Assembly: GCA_011046175.1 (NCBI GenBank)
Contig: DSBB01000478.1
Coordinates: 1-11,584 of the forward strand
DNA: 11,584 bases
Direction of reading: 5' to 3'
Source: Candidatus Hydrogenedentota bacterium
Lineage (GTDB): Bacteria; Hydrogenedentota; Hydrogenedentia; Hydrogenedentales; CAITNO01
Shown: positions 1-7,057 of the stretch, piece by piece
How positions within the stretch are numbered: position 1 is the stretch's first letter
How the letters are laid out: the number at the start of each line of letters is the position of its first letter
Made by a program: the position numbers and the translations under genes
Notes under the pieces: model-generated
The model's input: only the letters and a program-made list of their open reading frames with translations
Databases searched by the model: none
What the model was told of the DNA's origin: nothing

Positions 1-685
1 GATCATACCCGGCGGTATTCGGATGCACGCCATCGCCGACGTGATATTCAGGAGACAAATTATTTGATGCGTCCCGCAACAGCGGCGAAGCGTCAACAAA
101 TATGCATCTCTCGTTACGTTCACACAATGCGGCAATCTTTTCGTTCAATGCCGCGATTCGTTCGTTCCTGTTCTCGTCAACGGTTTTCACCTGTTCATCC
201 AGGGGCAGTACGGCGCTCACCACCAGCGGCGCGCGCTTTGCGCAATATGAAATTATCGCCGCAAAATTTTCAAGGATAGCCTCGTCATCCCTGCGCCGCA
301 AATCATTGACGCCGATGGCGAGCACAACAGCGGCGGCGCGCTCCATGGAACGGTACAAGGGAAGCCGTTCCAACACGCCCGCCGTTGTGTCGCTTCCAAT
401 ACCATAATTTACGCCGCGCGCCGATACGGCGGCCACGCATAAACCCTGTGTGATGCTGTCGCCAATGAACAACACGGCGCCTTCCGGCACATTGCCGTCC
501 ATGCGCCCGTGATAGGTGGTCATCCGTCGAAAATGCTCCGTGAGTTCGCCCTCCCCCGGACACGCCTGCGGCGATCTTTCCGCCCCATGGACCACACCGA
601 CACTAAGCGCCAGTATGGCTGCGGTAAAAACGCGCCAGCCGTTGCGGCGCTTTTTCAAAGAATGAATGAGGACAGCATAAACCAT
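1..685 (-). CDS. SGNH/GDSL-family secreted hydrolase, C-terminus cut off by the window edge
   Basis: Reading the minus strand from the ATG at 685-683 gives 228 codons without a stop, running off base 1. Residues 1-35 form a signal peptide: a basic stretch (KKRRNGWR), a hydrophobic core (TAAILALSVGVV) and a likely cut near HG-AE. The SGNH blocks appear in order: GDSI (residues 75-78, nucleophile Ser77), the glycine block near YGIG (94-97), GVND (125-128, with Asn127) and DGVH (218-221, giving Asp218 and His221 of the triad). The family hydrolyses esters, acetylated sugars or lysophospholipids; the substrate cannot be told here. It should act outside the cytoplasm. An AAGGAG ribosome site (695-700) lies 9 nt before the ATG, which supports this start. 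Since the catalytic His is already present, only a short tail is probably missing. The family call is firm; the substrate is unknown. Confidence 0.88.
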   Translation of the reverse strand, partial: MVYAVLIHSLKKRRNGWRVFTAAILALSVGVVHGAERSPQACPGEGELTEHFRRMTTYHGRMDGNVPEGAVLFIGDSITQGLCVAAVSARGVNYGIGSDTTAGVLERLPLYRSMERAAAVVLAIGVNDLRRRDDEAILENFAAIISYCAKRAPLVVSAVLPLDEQVKTVDENRNERIAALNEKIAALCERNERCIFVDASPLLRDASNNLSPEYHVGDGVHPNTAGYD

Positions 686-719
686 AGAGGGGTACTCCTT
701 TTTTCCAATTCCCGATAAA

Positions 720-748
720 ACAATACATTAAGAATAGACGCGATTCAA
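720..748 (-). promoter_or_regulatory. Candidate sigma-70 promoter for the SGNH hydrolase
   Basis: On the minus strand, TTGAAT (743-748) is followed after 17 bp by TATTGT (720-725). Each box matches the consensus at 4 of 6 positions. It lies 35 bp upstream of the start codon at 685 and just before the AAGGAG site, a sensible place for this gene's promoter. Called by eye only. Confidence 0.4.
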
Positions 749-812
749 AACGTTCCGGTTTTCCGCGCACTGTGAAATGCGCGTTTAATTTTTGAAGGCT
801 GTTATTCCTAAC

Positions 813-842
813 GTGACGCTAACATTCAACAGGCATTATAAT
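813..842 (+). promoter_or_regulatory. Candidate sigma-70 promoter for the lipoprotein/Na-Pi/PhoU fusion gene
   Basis: A perfect TATAAT (837-842) is preceded, after an 18-bp spacer, by GTGACG (813-818), a 4-of-6 match to TTGACA. Transcription would start near 849 and leave a leader of about 137 nt before the ATG at 986. No Pho box or other operator was recognised, so phosphate control cannot be argued from the sequence. Confidence 0.5.
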
Positions 843-985
843 GTCCAAGGAAAATGCGTGTTGAGCATGGATGAGGGTCTTCAGGCCGCGCGGCGCATTG
901 CCATTCTGTGTTTCAATTATCAAAGAGTTGCAGGCGGCACATGCGCGCGCGAATTAGTCCTGCTCATGACAACATCAGAGGTTAT

Positions 986-3469
986 ATGCGATACACAAGC
1001 GTAGTGGCGCCGACTCGTGTTATGCTCGCGTGCGGATTGTTGTTGTTCGCCGCGGGTTGCGATCGCGCCGCTCCGCCCCGCCCCGAGCGACTTATCCCCG
1101 ACAAATACGCCTCCGGCGACGGACAGGCGAATTTTCAGCACGAACCGCTTCCGTTCCCCTTCCAGGTAGTACTCGAAGGCGCCGTTGAACCTGGTATTCT
1201 TGGCGGCAAAGGCGAGCGGCATCCCGTACCCAATGCCACCATCCGTTTTCAAGTGGAAAATCCCGCGACCGGCGCGCGATTCGCTGACAACAATCAGACG
1301 TTTTTCGATACCCGCACTGACGCCGGCGGCGCGGCGCAGGCGCGTTTGCAGCTGGGCGCCTGGTGCGGCGATGTATGGGTTGTCGCCGGCGTTCCGGAGC
1401 ATCCCGAAATAACTCCGGTCCGCTTGCGCGCCATCTCGGGCGTCCGCCGCATTGGCGAGGACCTTGAGGCCACCACTGACGGCGTAATAGATGAAATCGG
1501 GGTGCGCCTGCGCAATCCTGACGGTACGCCCGCGCAGGGTGTTGAAGTTTTTTTCCGGGTGGAAGGCGGAGCGGGGGGCAACAGCAGCGTTGGCCATAGC
1601 CGCGTTATCAGTGATGACCAAGGCCGCGCTGTCACCTCATGGAAGATGGGCAGCGACGTCAGACGCCATTTCTGCGCGGTGCAAATAAATGATAATCGCC
1701 ATAACGTAACGCCGCAGGAACGATTTGATGTTGTGCTCATGGAATTCGAGGCCATGGCGATGAACAAAACGCAGCTCATCACCATCCTGTTGGGCGGACT
1801 GGCCGTGTTCATTTTCGGCATGACCATTATGTCGCGCGGCTTGCAACGCATGGCTGACCGGCATTTGCGCACTGCGCTGCAATTTATGACCCGCAACCGG
1901 TTCCTCGGCGTATTGACGGGCGCCGTTGTCACCGCCCTTGTGCAGTCCTCGAGCGCCACCACGGTAATGCTCATCGGTTTTGTCAATGCGGGAATGCTTA
2001 CCCTCGCGCAGGGGATCGGCGTTGTATTCGGCGCAAACATCGGCACCACCATGACGGCGCAATTAATCGCGTTTCGCCTGGATTCGCTGGCGTATCCCGC
2101 CATTGCGGTGGGATTGGCGCTGGCAACGCTTCTTCGCCAACCGCGCCATAAAGCCATCGGCGAATCCATACTTGGCTTTGGTTTGCTGTTTCTTGGCATG
2201 ATGACCATGTCAGACATTTTGAAACCCCTGCGCTACAGCCCCGAGTTCATATCGTGGTTCTCCATGTTTGACTGCTCTCCCTCTAATGGGAGCAGCATGA
2301 TGCCTTTCACCCCGGTGTTCATGTGCCTAGTCATCGGCACGATCACCACCTGCGTGATTCAATCCAGCTCGGCAACCATTGGTATCGTTCTCGCCTTGTG
2401 CAGTCAAGGCATTATCAACTTCTACACGGCCGTGCCGCTCATTCTCGGCGATAATATTGGCACCACTATTACGGCGAATCTTGCGGCGCTCAACGCCAAT
2501 CGCGACGCCAAGCGCGTTGCCTTGGCGCACACCTGCTTTAATCTTTTCGGCGCGTTAATCATGTATATTCTCTTTTACGTCCCCGCGTGGCGGGGGCAGC
2601 CCGTGTTTCTCGGTTTTGTTGACTGGGTTACCTCTGGCGAGGCGTTTTCGTCTCATCCCGAAAATCTCCTGCGCCACGCGGCAAATTCGCATACATTTTT
2701 CAATCTCTTAAACGTGATGTTCTTCCTGCCCTTTACCTCCCTGCTCGCCCGTTTTTGCCAGTGGATCATTCCGCCCGCACAAGCCGAACAGGAAACGGTG
2801 CTGGAGTATCTGGAGCCCAATCTGCTGCAATCGCCCGCCATAGCATTGACGCAGGCCGTCAATGAAGTCATTTTCATGATTCGCAAAGGCGAGAAGTCCA
2901 TGGATGAAAGTTGCGAACTCCTTTGCGGCGGTCCGCAATCGCTTGCGGAATCCGTCATGAAAAGGGAAATTATCATTGATCGGCTGCAAAAAGAAATTAT
3001 TGAATACCTGGTGCAATTGTCGCGGGGGGACACCACGCCCAAGCAATCCAAAATTATTCCCGCCATGATACACGTTATCAACGACGCGGAGCGCCTGGGC
3101 GACCACGCGGAATCTCTTGTAAAAATCAATGAAACGTTCAAGACAATCAACAACGTCATGACGCCGGAAGCGGTTCAAGCCATACAAGATATACAAGGCT
3201 GTTTGAACCGGCAGTTTGACGCCATCTATCGCGTGCTCAAGGGCATAGACCCGCACGCCGCCCAAGACGCCATTGACGCTTCAAGGGAGCTTGAGCGCGT
3301 TCTCCACAAAGCCACGGAAGAGAAAGTCCAACGGCTGGACGAAGGCCGTGTCAGCGTTCAGGGCAGCGTGGTGTTCCTTGATGCGCTTGGCCACCTTGAA
3401 CGCGTGGGCGATCATCTGGTAAACATCGCCGAACGCGCCGCCGACATACTCGCCGTTGTTCGGGATTGA
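986..3469 (+). CDS. Na+/phosphate cotransporter (PNaS/NptA type) with N-terminal lipoprotein-Ig-like extension and C-terminal PhoU domain
   Basis: This 827-residue protein has a composite architecture. Residues 1-25 look like a lipoprotein signal ending FAAGC (Cys25). Residues about 60-150 and 165-255 are two beta-rich repeats resembling bacterial Ig-like (Big_1) domains, with D-x-x-G-x-A turns. From about 260 comes the Na/Pi cotransporter core with its inverted-repeat signatures: QSSSAT at 320-325 and 459-464, GANIGTT at 349-355 and GDNIGTT at 488-494. The C-terminus from about 600 is a PhoU-like helical domain with E-R-x-G-D-H motifs (Asp706/His707 and Asp809/His810), expected to bind metal in the cytoplasm. 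The family imports phosphate with sodium. The start at 986 is chosen over the upstream ATGs because it begins the signal peptide and has AGAGG 4 nt upstream. The Ig-like extension is unusual for the family, which normally starts at the first membrane helix. The gene ends 8 bp from the convergent nuoE-like gene. Transporter and PhoU calls are firm; lipidation is inferred, with Ala rather than Leu at position -3. Confidence 0.9.
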   Translation: MRYTSVVAPTRVMLACGLLLFAAGCDRAAPPRPERLIPDKYASGDGQANFQHEPLPFPFQVVLEGAVEPGILGGKGERHPVPNATIRFQVENPATGARFADNNQTFFDTRTDAGGAAQARLQLGAWCGDVWVVAGVPEHPEITPVRLRAISGVRRIGEDLEATTDGVIDEIGVRLRNPDGTPAQGVEVFFRVEGGAGGNSSVGHSRVISDDQGRAVTSWKMGSDVRRHFCAVQINDNRHNVTPQERFDVVLMEFEAMAMNKTQLITILLGGLAVFIFGMTIMSRGLQRMADRHLRTALQFMTRNRFLGVLTGAVVTALVQSSSATTVMLIGFVNAGMLTLAQGIGVVFGANIGTTMTAQLIAFRLDSLAYPAIAVGLALATLLRQPRHKAIGESILGFGLLFLGMMTMSDILKPLRYSPEFISWFSMFDCSPSNGSSMMPFTPVFMCLVIGTITTCVIQSSSATIGIVLALCSQGIINFYTAVPLILGDNIGTTITANLAALNANRDAKRVALAHTCFNLFGALIMYILFYVPAWRGQPVFLGFVDWVTSGEAFSSHPENLLRHAANSHTFFNLLNVMFFLPFTSLLARFCQWIIPPAQAEQETVLEYLEPNLLQSPAIALTQAVNEVIFMIRKGEKSMDESCELLCGGPQSLAESVMKREIIIDRLQKEIIEYLVQLSRGDTTPKQSKIIPAMIHVINDAERLGDHAESLVKINETFKTINNVMTPEAVQAIQDIQGCLNRQFDAIYRVLKGIDPHAAQDAIDASRELERVLHKATEEKVQRLDEGRVSVQGSVVFLDALGHLERVGDHLVNIAERAADILAVVRD

Positions 3470-3477
3470 CCCGCGTC

Positions 3478-4026
3478 TTATGGGCCGCCTTCTTCCGCGT
3501 CACGCATTTTCGCGTGTTTTTCCAGCAGCGCGGGCACCTGATCCGGCGTCATATCGCCAAACACCTTGTCGCCTATCATCACCACCGGCGCAAGTCCGCA
3601 CGCGCCAAGGCACCGCGTTCCCTCGAGGGAAAACAAACCATCGGAAGTCGTTTCGCCAAACTGAATGCCCAACTCCTCCTTGAGCCTGTCCGCCACCCGT
3701 TCCGCGCCCTTCACATAACACGCCGTGCCCAAGCACACGTTGATGACAAAACGTCCCCGCGGCTCGAGCCTGAAAAAATGGTAGAACGTGGCGACGCCTG
3801 TGACTTTTGCCGCGGGCACCTGCAGCAACTGCGCCACGGCGTCAAGTTGCTCGCGTCCGAGATAGCCGAAATGCCCCTGCACCCGGTGCAGTACGCCTAT
3901 CAGATGGCTCTGCGATTTTTCGTCGCGCGCGCACTGTTCGATATACTGCACGATTTCAGGCGTCAGCGCTTCCATGCTTTTCCGCCGCACTTCTTCGCGG
4001 TTGTCTGTTTGAATGGTTGTGTTCAT
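3478..4026 (-). CDS. NuoE/HydC-like thioredoxin-fold [2Fe-2S] subunit
   Basis: This 182-residue protein matches the 24-kDa NADH dehydrogenase subunit (NuoE) and the HydC subunit of multimeric [FeFe]-hydrogenases. An N-terminal helical part contains the family block HLIGVLHRVQGHFGYL (41-56) and a GVATFYHFF segment (77-85). The thioredoxin-like domain carries all four cluster ligands: Cys98 and Cys103 (C-x4-C), then Cys139 and Cys143 (C-x3-C). It should pass electrons between a flavin/NADH module and the hydrogenase through a [2Fe-2S] cluster in the cytoplasm. Its ATG overlaps the hydrogenase stop by one base (TAATG), which indicates translational coupling. No NuoF/HydB flavoprotein is next to it, so the electron-donor subunit must lie elsewhere or be absent. 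Its 3' end lies 8 bp from the end of the transporter gene. Confidence 0.9.
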   Translation of the reverse strand: MNTTIQTDNREEVRRKSMEALTPEIVQYIEQCARDEKSQSHLIGVLHRVQGHFGYLGREQLDAVAQLLQVPAAKVTGVATFYHFFRLEPRGRFVINVCLGTACYVKGAERVADRLKEELGIQFGETTSDGLFSLEGTRCLGACGLAPVVMIGDKVFGDMTPDQVPALLEKHAKMRDAEEGGP

Positions 4027-5213
4027 TAGCGAATTCCTCTCGGCAGTCTGGGCGTATAGCGGGTATGCAACAACCGTCGCGCGTTCTCACCGCCAGGCGC
4101 GCCCAGGAAATCCGCGTACAGCTGTTTTACGGCCGGATTGTGATTGGAACTGCGCACCGTTTTTCCCTTGTCAATGGCGTACAACGCCGCGGCGCGCTTT
4201 GCAAGCAGGCGTTTGTCGAAAATACGGTAGCCCGGCGGCGGGTATGGCTGGCCGCCGCCGCCAACGCACCCGCCGGGACACGCCATAATTTCAATGATGT
4301 GAAACTTCTTTTCCTGATTCACCACGGCATCCAGCAGATGCTTCGCGTTGGTGAGGCCGTTTGCCACGCCCACGCGCAATATCATTTCGTCGCTTATCTT
4401 CAACTCCCGTTCGCGCAGCCCTTCGACCGCGCGCACATCGGTAAACTCCAACGCCGGCGGCGGTTCCCCTGTAATCTTTTCCACCGCCATGCGCAGCGCC
4501 GCTTCCATGACGCCGCCGGTGGCGCCGAAAATATCTCCCGCGCCGGAAGATTCCCCCAAAGGCGAATCAAACGCATCTTCCGGCAGCCCTGCAAAGTTTA
4601 TTCCGTAGTTTTTTATCATCCAGATTAATTCGCGTGTTGTAATCACGGCGTCCGTGTCAGGGGCGCCGTCATGACCGACAAATTCGGCGCGGCGCGACTC
4701 ATACTTCTTCGCGGTGCAGGGCATGACGGCGACCACGAATATGTCTTTCGAGTCAATGCCGTTTTTCTCGGCATACCATGTCTTCAATAATGAGGACATC
4801 ATGGACATGGGCGAGCGGCAGCTGGAGGCGTAGGGAATCAGCTCCGGATAGAATTTCTCCAGAAAATTGACCCAGCCCGGCGAACAGCTTGTAAGCAAAG
4901 GCAGCGGCCCGTTCTTTTCCATTCTTTGAAGCAGCTCGGTCGCTTCTTCCACGACGGTAAGGTCGGCGGTAAAATTCGTGTCGAACACCCTGTCAAAGCC
5001 GAGCCGGCGCAACGCCGTGACCATTTGCCCCGTGGCGGGCGTACCCGGCGCCATGCCGAATCCCTCGCCAATGGTGGCGCGGATGGCGGGCGCCGTCTGC
5101 GCCACCACATGTTTTCGGGGGTCCGCGAGCGCGCGCCATACATGGTTGGTAAACGTATGTTCGGTAAGTATATCGCAACTTCCTATTCCGCATAAAACGT
5201 CGGCCCGACTCAT
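4026..5213 (-). CDS. hydA: [FeFe]-hydrogenase catalytic subunit (H-cluster domain plus small-subunit tail), lacking the N-terminal ferredoxin-like domain
   Basis: This 395-residue protein covers the Fe_hyd_lg_C catalytic domain and a C-terminal small-subunit-like region (about 330-386, with SSNHNP and LLHTRY). The three H-cluster motifs are present: L1 as TSCSPGW (108-114), L2 as MPCTAKKYE (164-172) and L3 as EIMACPGGCVGGGGQP (308-323). Cys166, Cys312 and Cys316 are clear cluster ligands. L1 reads C-S where the classical motif has C-C. The family interconverts protons and H2. M3-type relatives carry about 200 residues of [2Fe-2S]/[4Fe-4S] domains before this point; here the protein starts just before the V-W-x-A-L and QTAPA segments, with only Cys8 and Cys13 left. 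An in-frame TGA lies eight codons upstream with no other start between, so no longer product is possible in this frame. The ribosome site is weak (AGG at 5226-5228, 12 nt away). It is coupled to the nuoE-like gene; no maturation genes (hydE, hydF, hydG) are nearby. Confidence 0.9.
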   Translation of the reverse strand: MSRADVLCGIGSCDILTEHTFTNHVWRALADPRKHVVAQTAPAIRATIGEGFGMAPGTPATGQMVTALRRLGFDRVFDTNFTADLTVVEEATELLQRMEKNGPLPLLTSCSPGWVNFLEKFYPELIPYASSCRSPMSMMSSLLKTWYAEKNGIDSKDIFVVAVMPCTAKKYESRRAEFVGHDGAPDTDAVITTRELIWMIKNYGINFAGLPEDAFDSPLGESSGAGDIFGATGGVMEAALRMAVEKITGEPPPALEFTDVRAVEGLRERELKISDEMILRVGVANGLTNAKHLLDAVVNQEKKFHIIEIMACPGGCVGGGGQPYPPPGYRIFDKRLLAKRAAALYAIDKGKTVRSSNHNPAVKQLYADFLGAPGGENARRLLHTRYTPRLPRGIR

Positions 5214-5217
5214 GTTT

Positions 5218-5246
5218 TTGCATAACCTGTCCGTTCAATGTATACT
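5218..5246 (+). promoter_or_regulatory. Candidate promoter for the GT-C-like gene in the hydA divergent gap
   Basis: In the 69-bp gap between divergent starts, TATACT (5241-5246, 5 of 6 to consensus) is preceded after 17 bp by TTGCAT (5218-5223, 3 of 6). A GGAG ribosome site (5269-5272) follows, 10 nt before the ATG at 5283. No good minus-strand promoter for hydA was found in the gap, so the two genes may be controlled from overlapping or atypical sites. Confidence 0.35.
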
Positions 5247-5282
5247 GCGCTTCCATTTCCAAAGTAGTGGAGTCGTCTTTCT

Positions 5283-7049
5283 ATGCGTTTTTCCCAAATG
5301 GCAGGTTCCCGGGGGTATTTGTTTGGCGTGTTGGCGTCGGTTGTCGTGGCGCTGCCCGCGCTGTGGTTCGGTTTTTTCGTGGACGATTATCTGTTTCTGG
5401 CAACGATGGCAGGCTTGAATCCCATCGGTTCTTCGTTTGATTTGTATGTGTTTGGGTCGGGCGACCCCGAGCAAATGCTGTCACTCATCCAGAACGGGCC
5501 CTATCCCTGGTTCGGGGATCCGGACTTCAAGGTGCATTTTTTCCGTCCGCTCGCGTCCGCATTGATGACGCTTGACCGCGTTCTTTTCGGTCATTGCGCC
5601 GTGGCGTACAGCGCTCACTCCATCTTATGGTATGTATTGCTGTGTTTCGCCGCCATGCTTATCTTCCGGCGGACGCTGCCGCCCGCCGCGGGCGTACTGG
5701 CCTTGTTTCTGTTTGTGGTGGACGAATCACACGCGCTGCCCACGGCGTGGTGGTCGAACCGGCATTCCATCATGGCGGTGGGTCTGGGGCTTCTCGGCGT
5801 TGCGGCGCATCTGCGTTGGCGCGAAGACAGGTGGCGCCCCGGGCTGCCGTTGTCGCTGGCGGCTTACGTGTTGTCGCTTTTATCCACAGAGACCGGTTTG
5901 TGCGTGTTGGCGTATCCGCTGGCCTACGAACTTTTCAGCGCCAGGGACGGCGTCGGCAAGCGTGTTCTGTCCATCCTGCCCGCCTCTCTATTGGCAATCG
6001 GATATCTGCTGCTTTACCGGTGGGGCGGTTACGGGGCGCGCTATTCCGACATCTACATTGATCCCGTCGGCGACCCTGTCGCGTTTCTGTCGGCGGCGCC
6101 TGCGCGTTTCGCCATGCTGGCGGGCGCGCAGTTTTTCATGCTGCCCGTGGAAGCGTCCATTGTTCACGTGGAACTGGAGCGGCCGTTTATTGTTCTTGGC
6201 GGCGTCGGCCTGGCTTTGGTGGCGCTGGCGCTCTATAACTTGTGGCCTCATTTCGAGGAAAGGGAACGTCATGCGCTGCGCTGGCTGATCCCCGGGGCGG
6301 CCATGGCCACCGTGCCCGCGCTGGCGGCCATTGTCAATGCGCGCGTGCTGGTGGCGCCGTCGCTGGGCGGCGCGGCCATTATTGCCGTAGTCATTGCGCA
6401 TCTGTGGCGCGCGCGGCGCGCCCCCGAAGCCGTATCATGGAAGCCTGCGACCATGCGGATGATGCGGGTGGTCTTGTGGGCGCTTGTCGTCGGACATCTG
6501 GGCATTGCCGCGTTGTCCTGGCCGGCGCAGGTAACCGCGCTGCGCGTGGTGATGAACCACCTGAACAAGGTTATCCGCACGTGTGAATTGGACGAATCGC
6601 GCATCACGGAAACGCAGGTGGTGGTGTTCAACGCACCCGATCCGTACACCGGCCTGTACCCGCTCATGCTGCGCAGTTTTGACGGACGCGCCGTTCCCCG
6701 TTCCTGGTGGACAATTTCCTTTGCGCCTTACGCGCACCGCATCACCCGCACCGGCGCTCGGGAAGTGGAGATCGAGGTGGTGGGCGGGGAAATGTTTGCG
6801 AGCATCATGGAGCGGCTGTTCCGCAGCCGGCAACGCCCTCTCGACGTAGGGTATGAAATGGATTTGAACGGATTGCGCGTTATCGTCGCCGCAGTCGGCA
6901 ACACGGGGCCGACCCGGCTGCGCCTCGTGTTTGAAGACGCTCCGGAGAGCGACCGCTATCAGTTGCTGGCGTTTCGCGACGGCAGGTACCGCCGCCTGAC
7001 ACTCCCCGCGCCCGGCGACGCTGTTGATCTGCCCTTCGGATTTCGCTGA
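5283..7049 (+). CDS. GT-C-like multi-pass membrane glycosyltransferase (hypothetical)
   Basis: This 588-residue protein is strongly hydrophobic up to about residue 415, with roughly ten membrane segments, followed by a soluble C-terminal part (about 420-588) expected outside the cytoplasm. The layout resembles GT-C transferases such as the PMT/ArnT-like group. An Asp-Asp-Tyr (34-36) sits in the first outer loop right after the first helix, an FFRPL segment at 86-90 leads into a second helix, W-x-S-x-R is seen at 157-160, and S-x-E at 201-203. GT-C enzymes use lipid-linked sugars and an acidic residue in that first loop. The sugar and acceptor cannot be read from the sequence. The ATG at 5283 has GGAG 10 nt upstream. 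The gene is divergent from hydA and its stop is 8 bp from the end of the convergent M28 peptidase gene. It is probably a single-gene unit. The fold call is moderately sure; the function is inferred. Confidence 0.65.
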   Translation: MRFSQMAGSRGYLFGVLASVVVALPALWFGFFVDDYLFLATMAGLNPIGSSFDLYVFGSGDPEQMLSLIQNGPYPWFGDPDFKVHFFRPLASALMTLDRVLFGHCAVAYSAHSILWYVLLCFAAMLIFRRTLPPAAGVLALFLFVVDESHALPTAWWSNRHSIMAVGLGLLGVAAHLRWREDRWRPGLPLSLAAYVLSLLSTETGLCVLAYPLAYELFSARDGVGKRVLSILPASLLAIGYLLLYRWGGYGARYSDIYIDPVGDPVAFLSAAPARFAMLAGAQFFMLPVEASIVHVELERPFIVLGGVGLALVALALYNLWPHFEERERHALRWLIPGAAMATVPALAAIVNARVLVAPSLGGAAIIAVVIAHLWRARRAPEAVSWKPATMRMMRVVLWALVVGHLGIAALSWPAQVTALRVVMNHLNKVIRTCELDESRITETQVVVFNAPDPYTGLYPLMLRSFDGRAVPRSWWTISFAPYAHRITRTGAREVEIEVVGGEMFASIMERLFRSRQRPLDVGYEMDLNGLRVIVAAVGNTGPTRLRLVFEDAPESDRYQLLAFRDGRYRRLTLPAPGDAVDLPFGFR

Positions 7050-7057
7050 CGGATGCT

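Larger units (their letters stand above)
686..985. other. Divergent intergenic region between the SGNH hydrolase and the transporter fusion
   Basis: This 300-bp stretch separates two divergently transcribed genes. It holds the AAGGAG site of the hydrolase (695-700), one promoter candidate on each strand and a plus-strand 5' leader of roughly 135 nt. No convincing gene is seen. An ATG at 841 opens only a seven-codon frame without a ribosome site. AATGCG and CGCATT in the leader (about 852-900) could pair, but the 6-bp match is too weak to call. Confidence 0.6.

Noticed and set aside
303..563. 86-codon minus-strand frame inside the SGNH hydrolase
   Set aside because: It is an alternative frame of the same strand; the hydrolase frame has the GDSI, GVND and D-x-x-H motifs in the right order and a good ribosome site.
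841..864. Seven-codon leader peptide in the transporter 5' region
   Set aside because: The ATG overlaps the TATAAT box, so it would lie at or before the transcript start, and there is no ribosome site.
1294..2217. 307-codon minus-strand open frame
   Set aside because: Antisense to the first transporter repeat with QSSSAT and GANIGTT; low-complexity shadow composition and no ribosome site.
5214..5484. Frameshifted ferredoxin domain of hydA upstream of 5213
   Set aside because: All three minus-strand frames of this region were read; none shows the C-x2-C-x2-C-x3-C-P cluster pattern, and the plus strand encodes the start of the GT-C-like protein.
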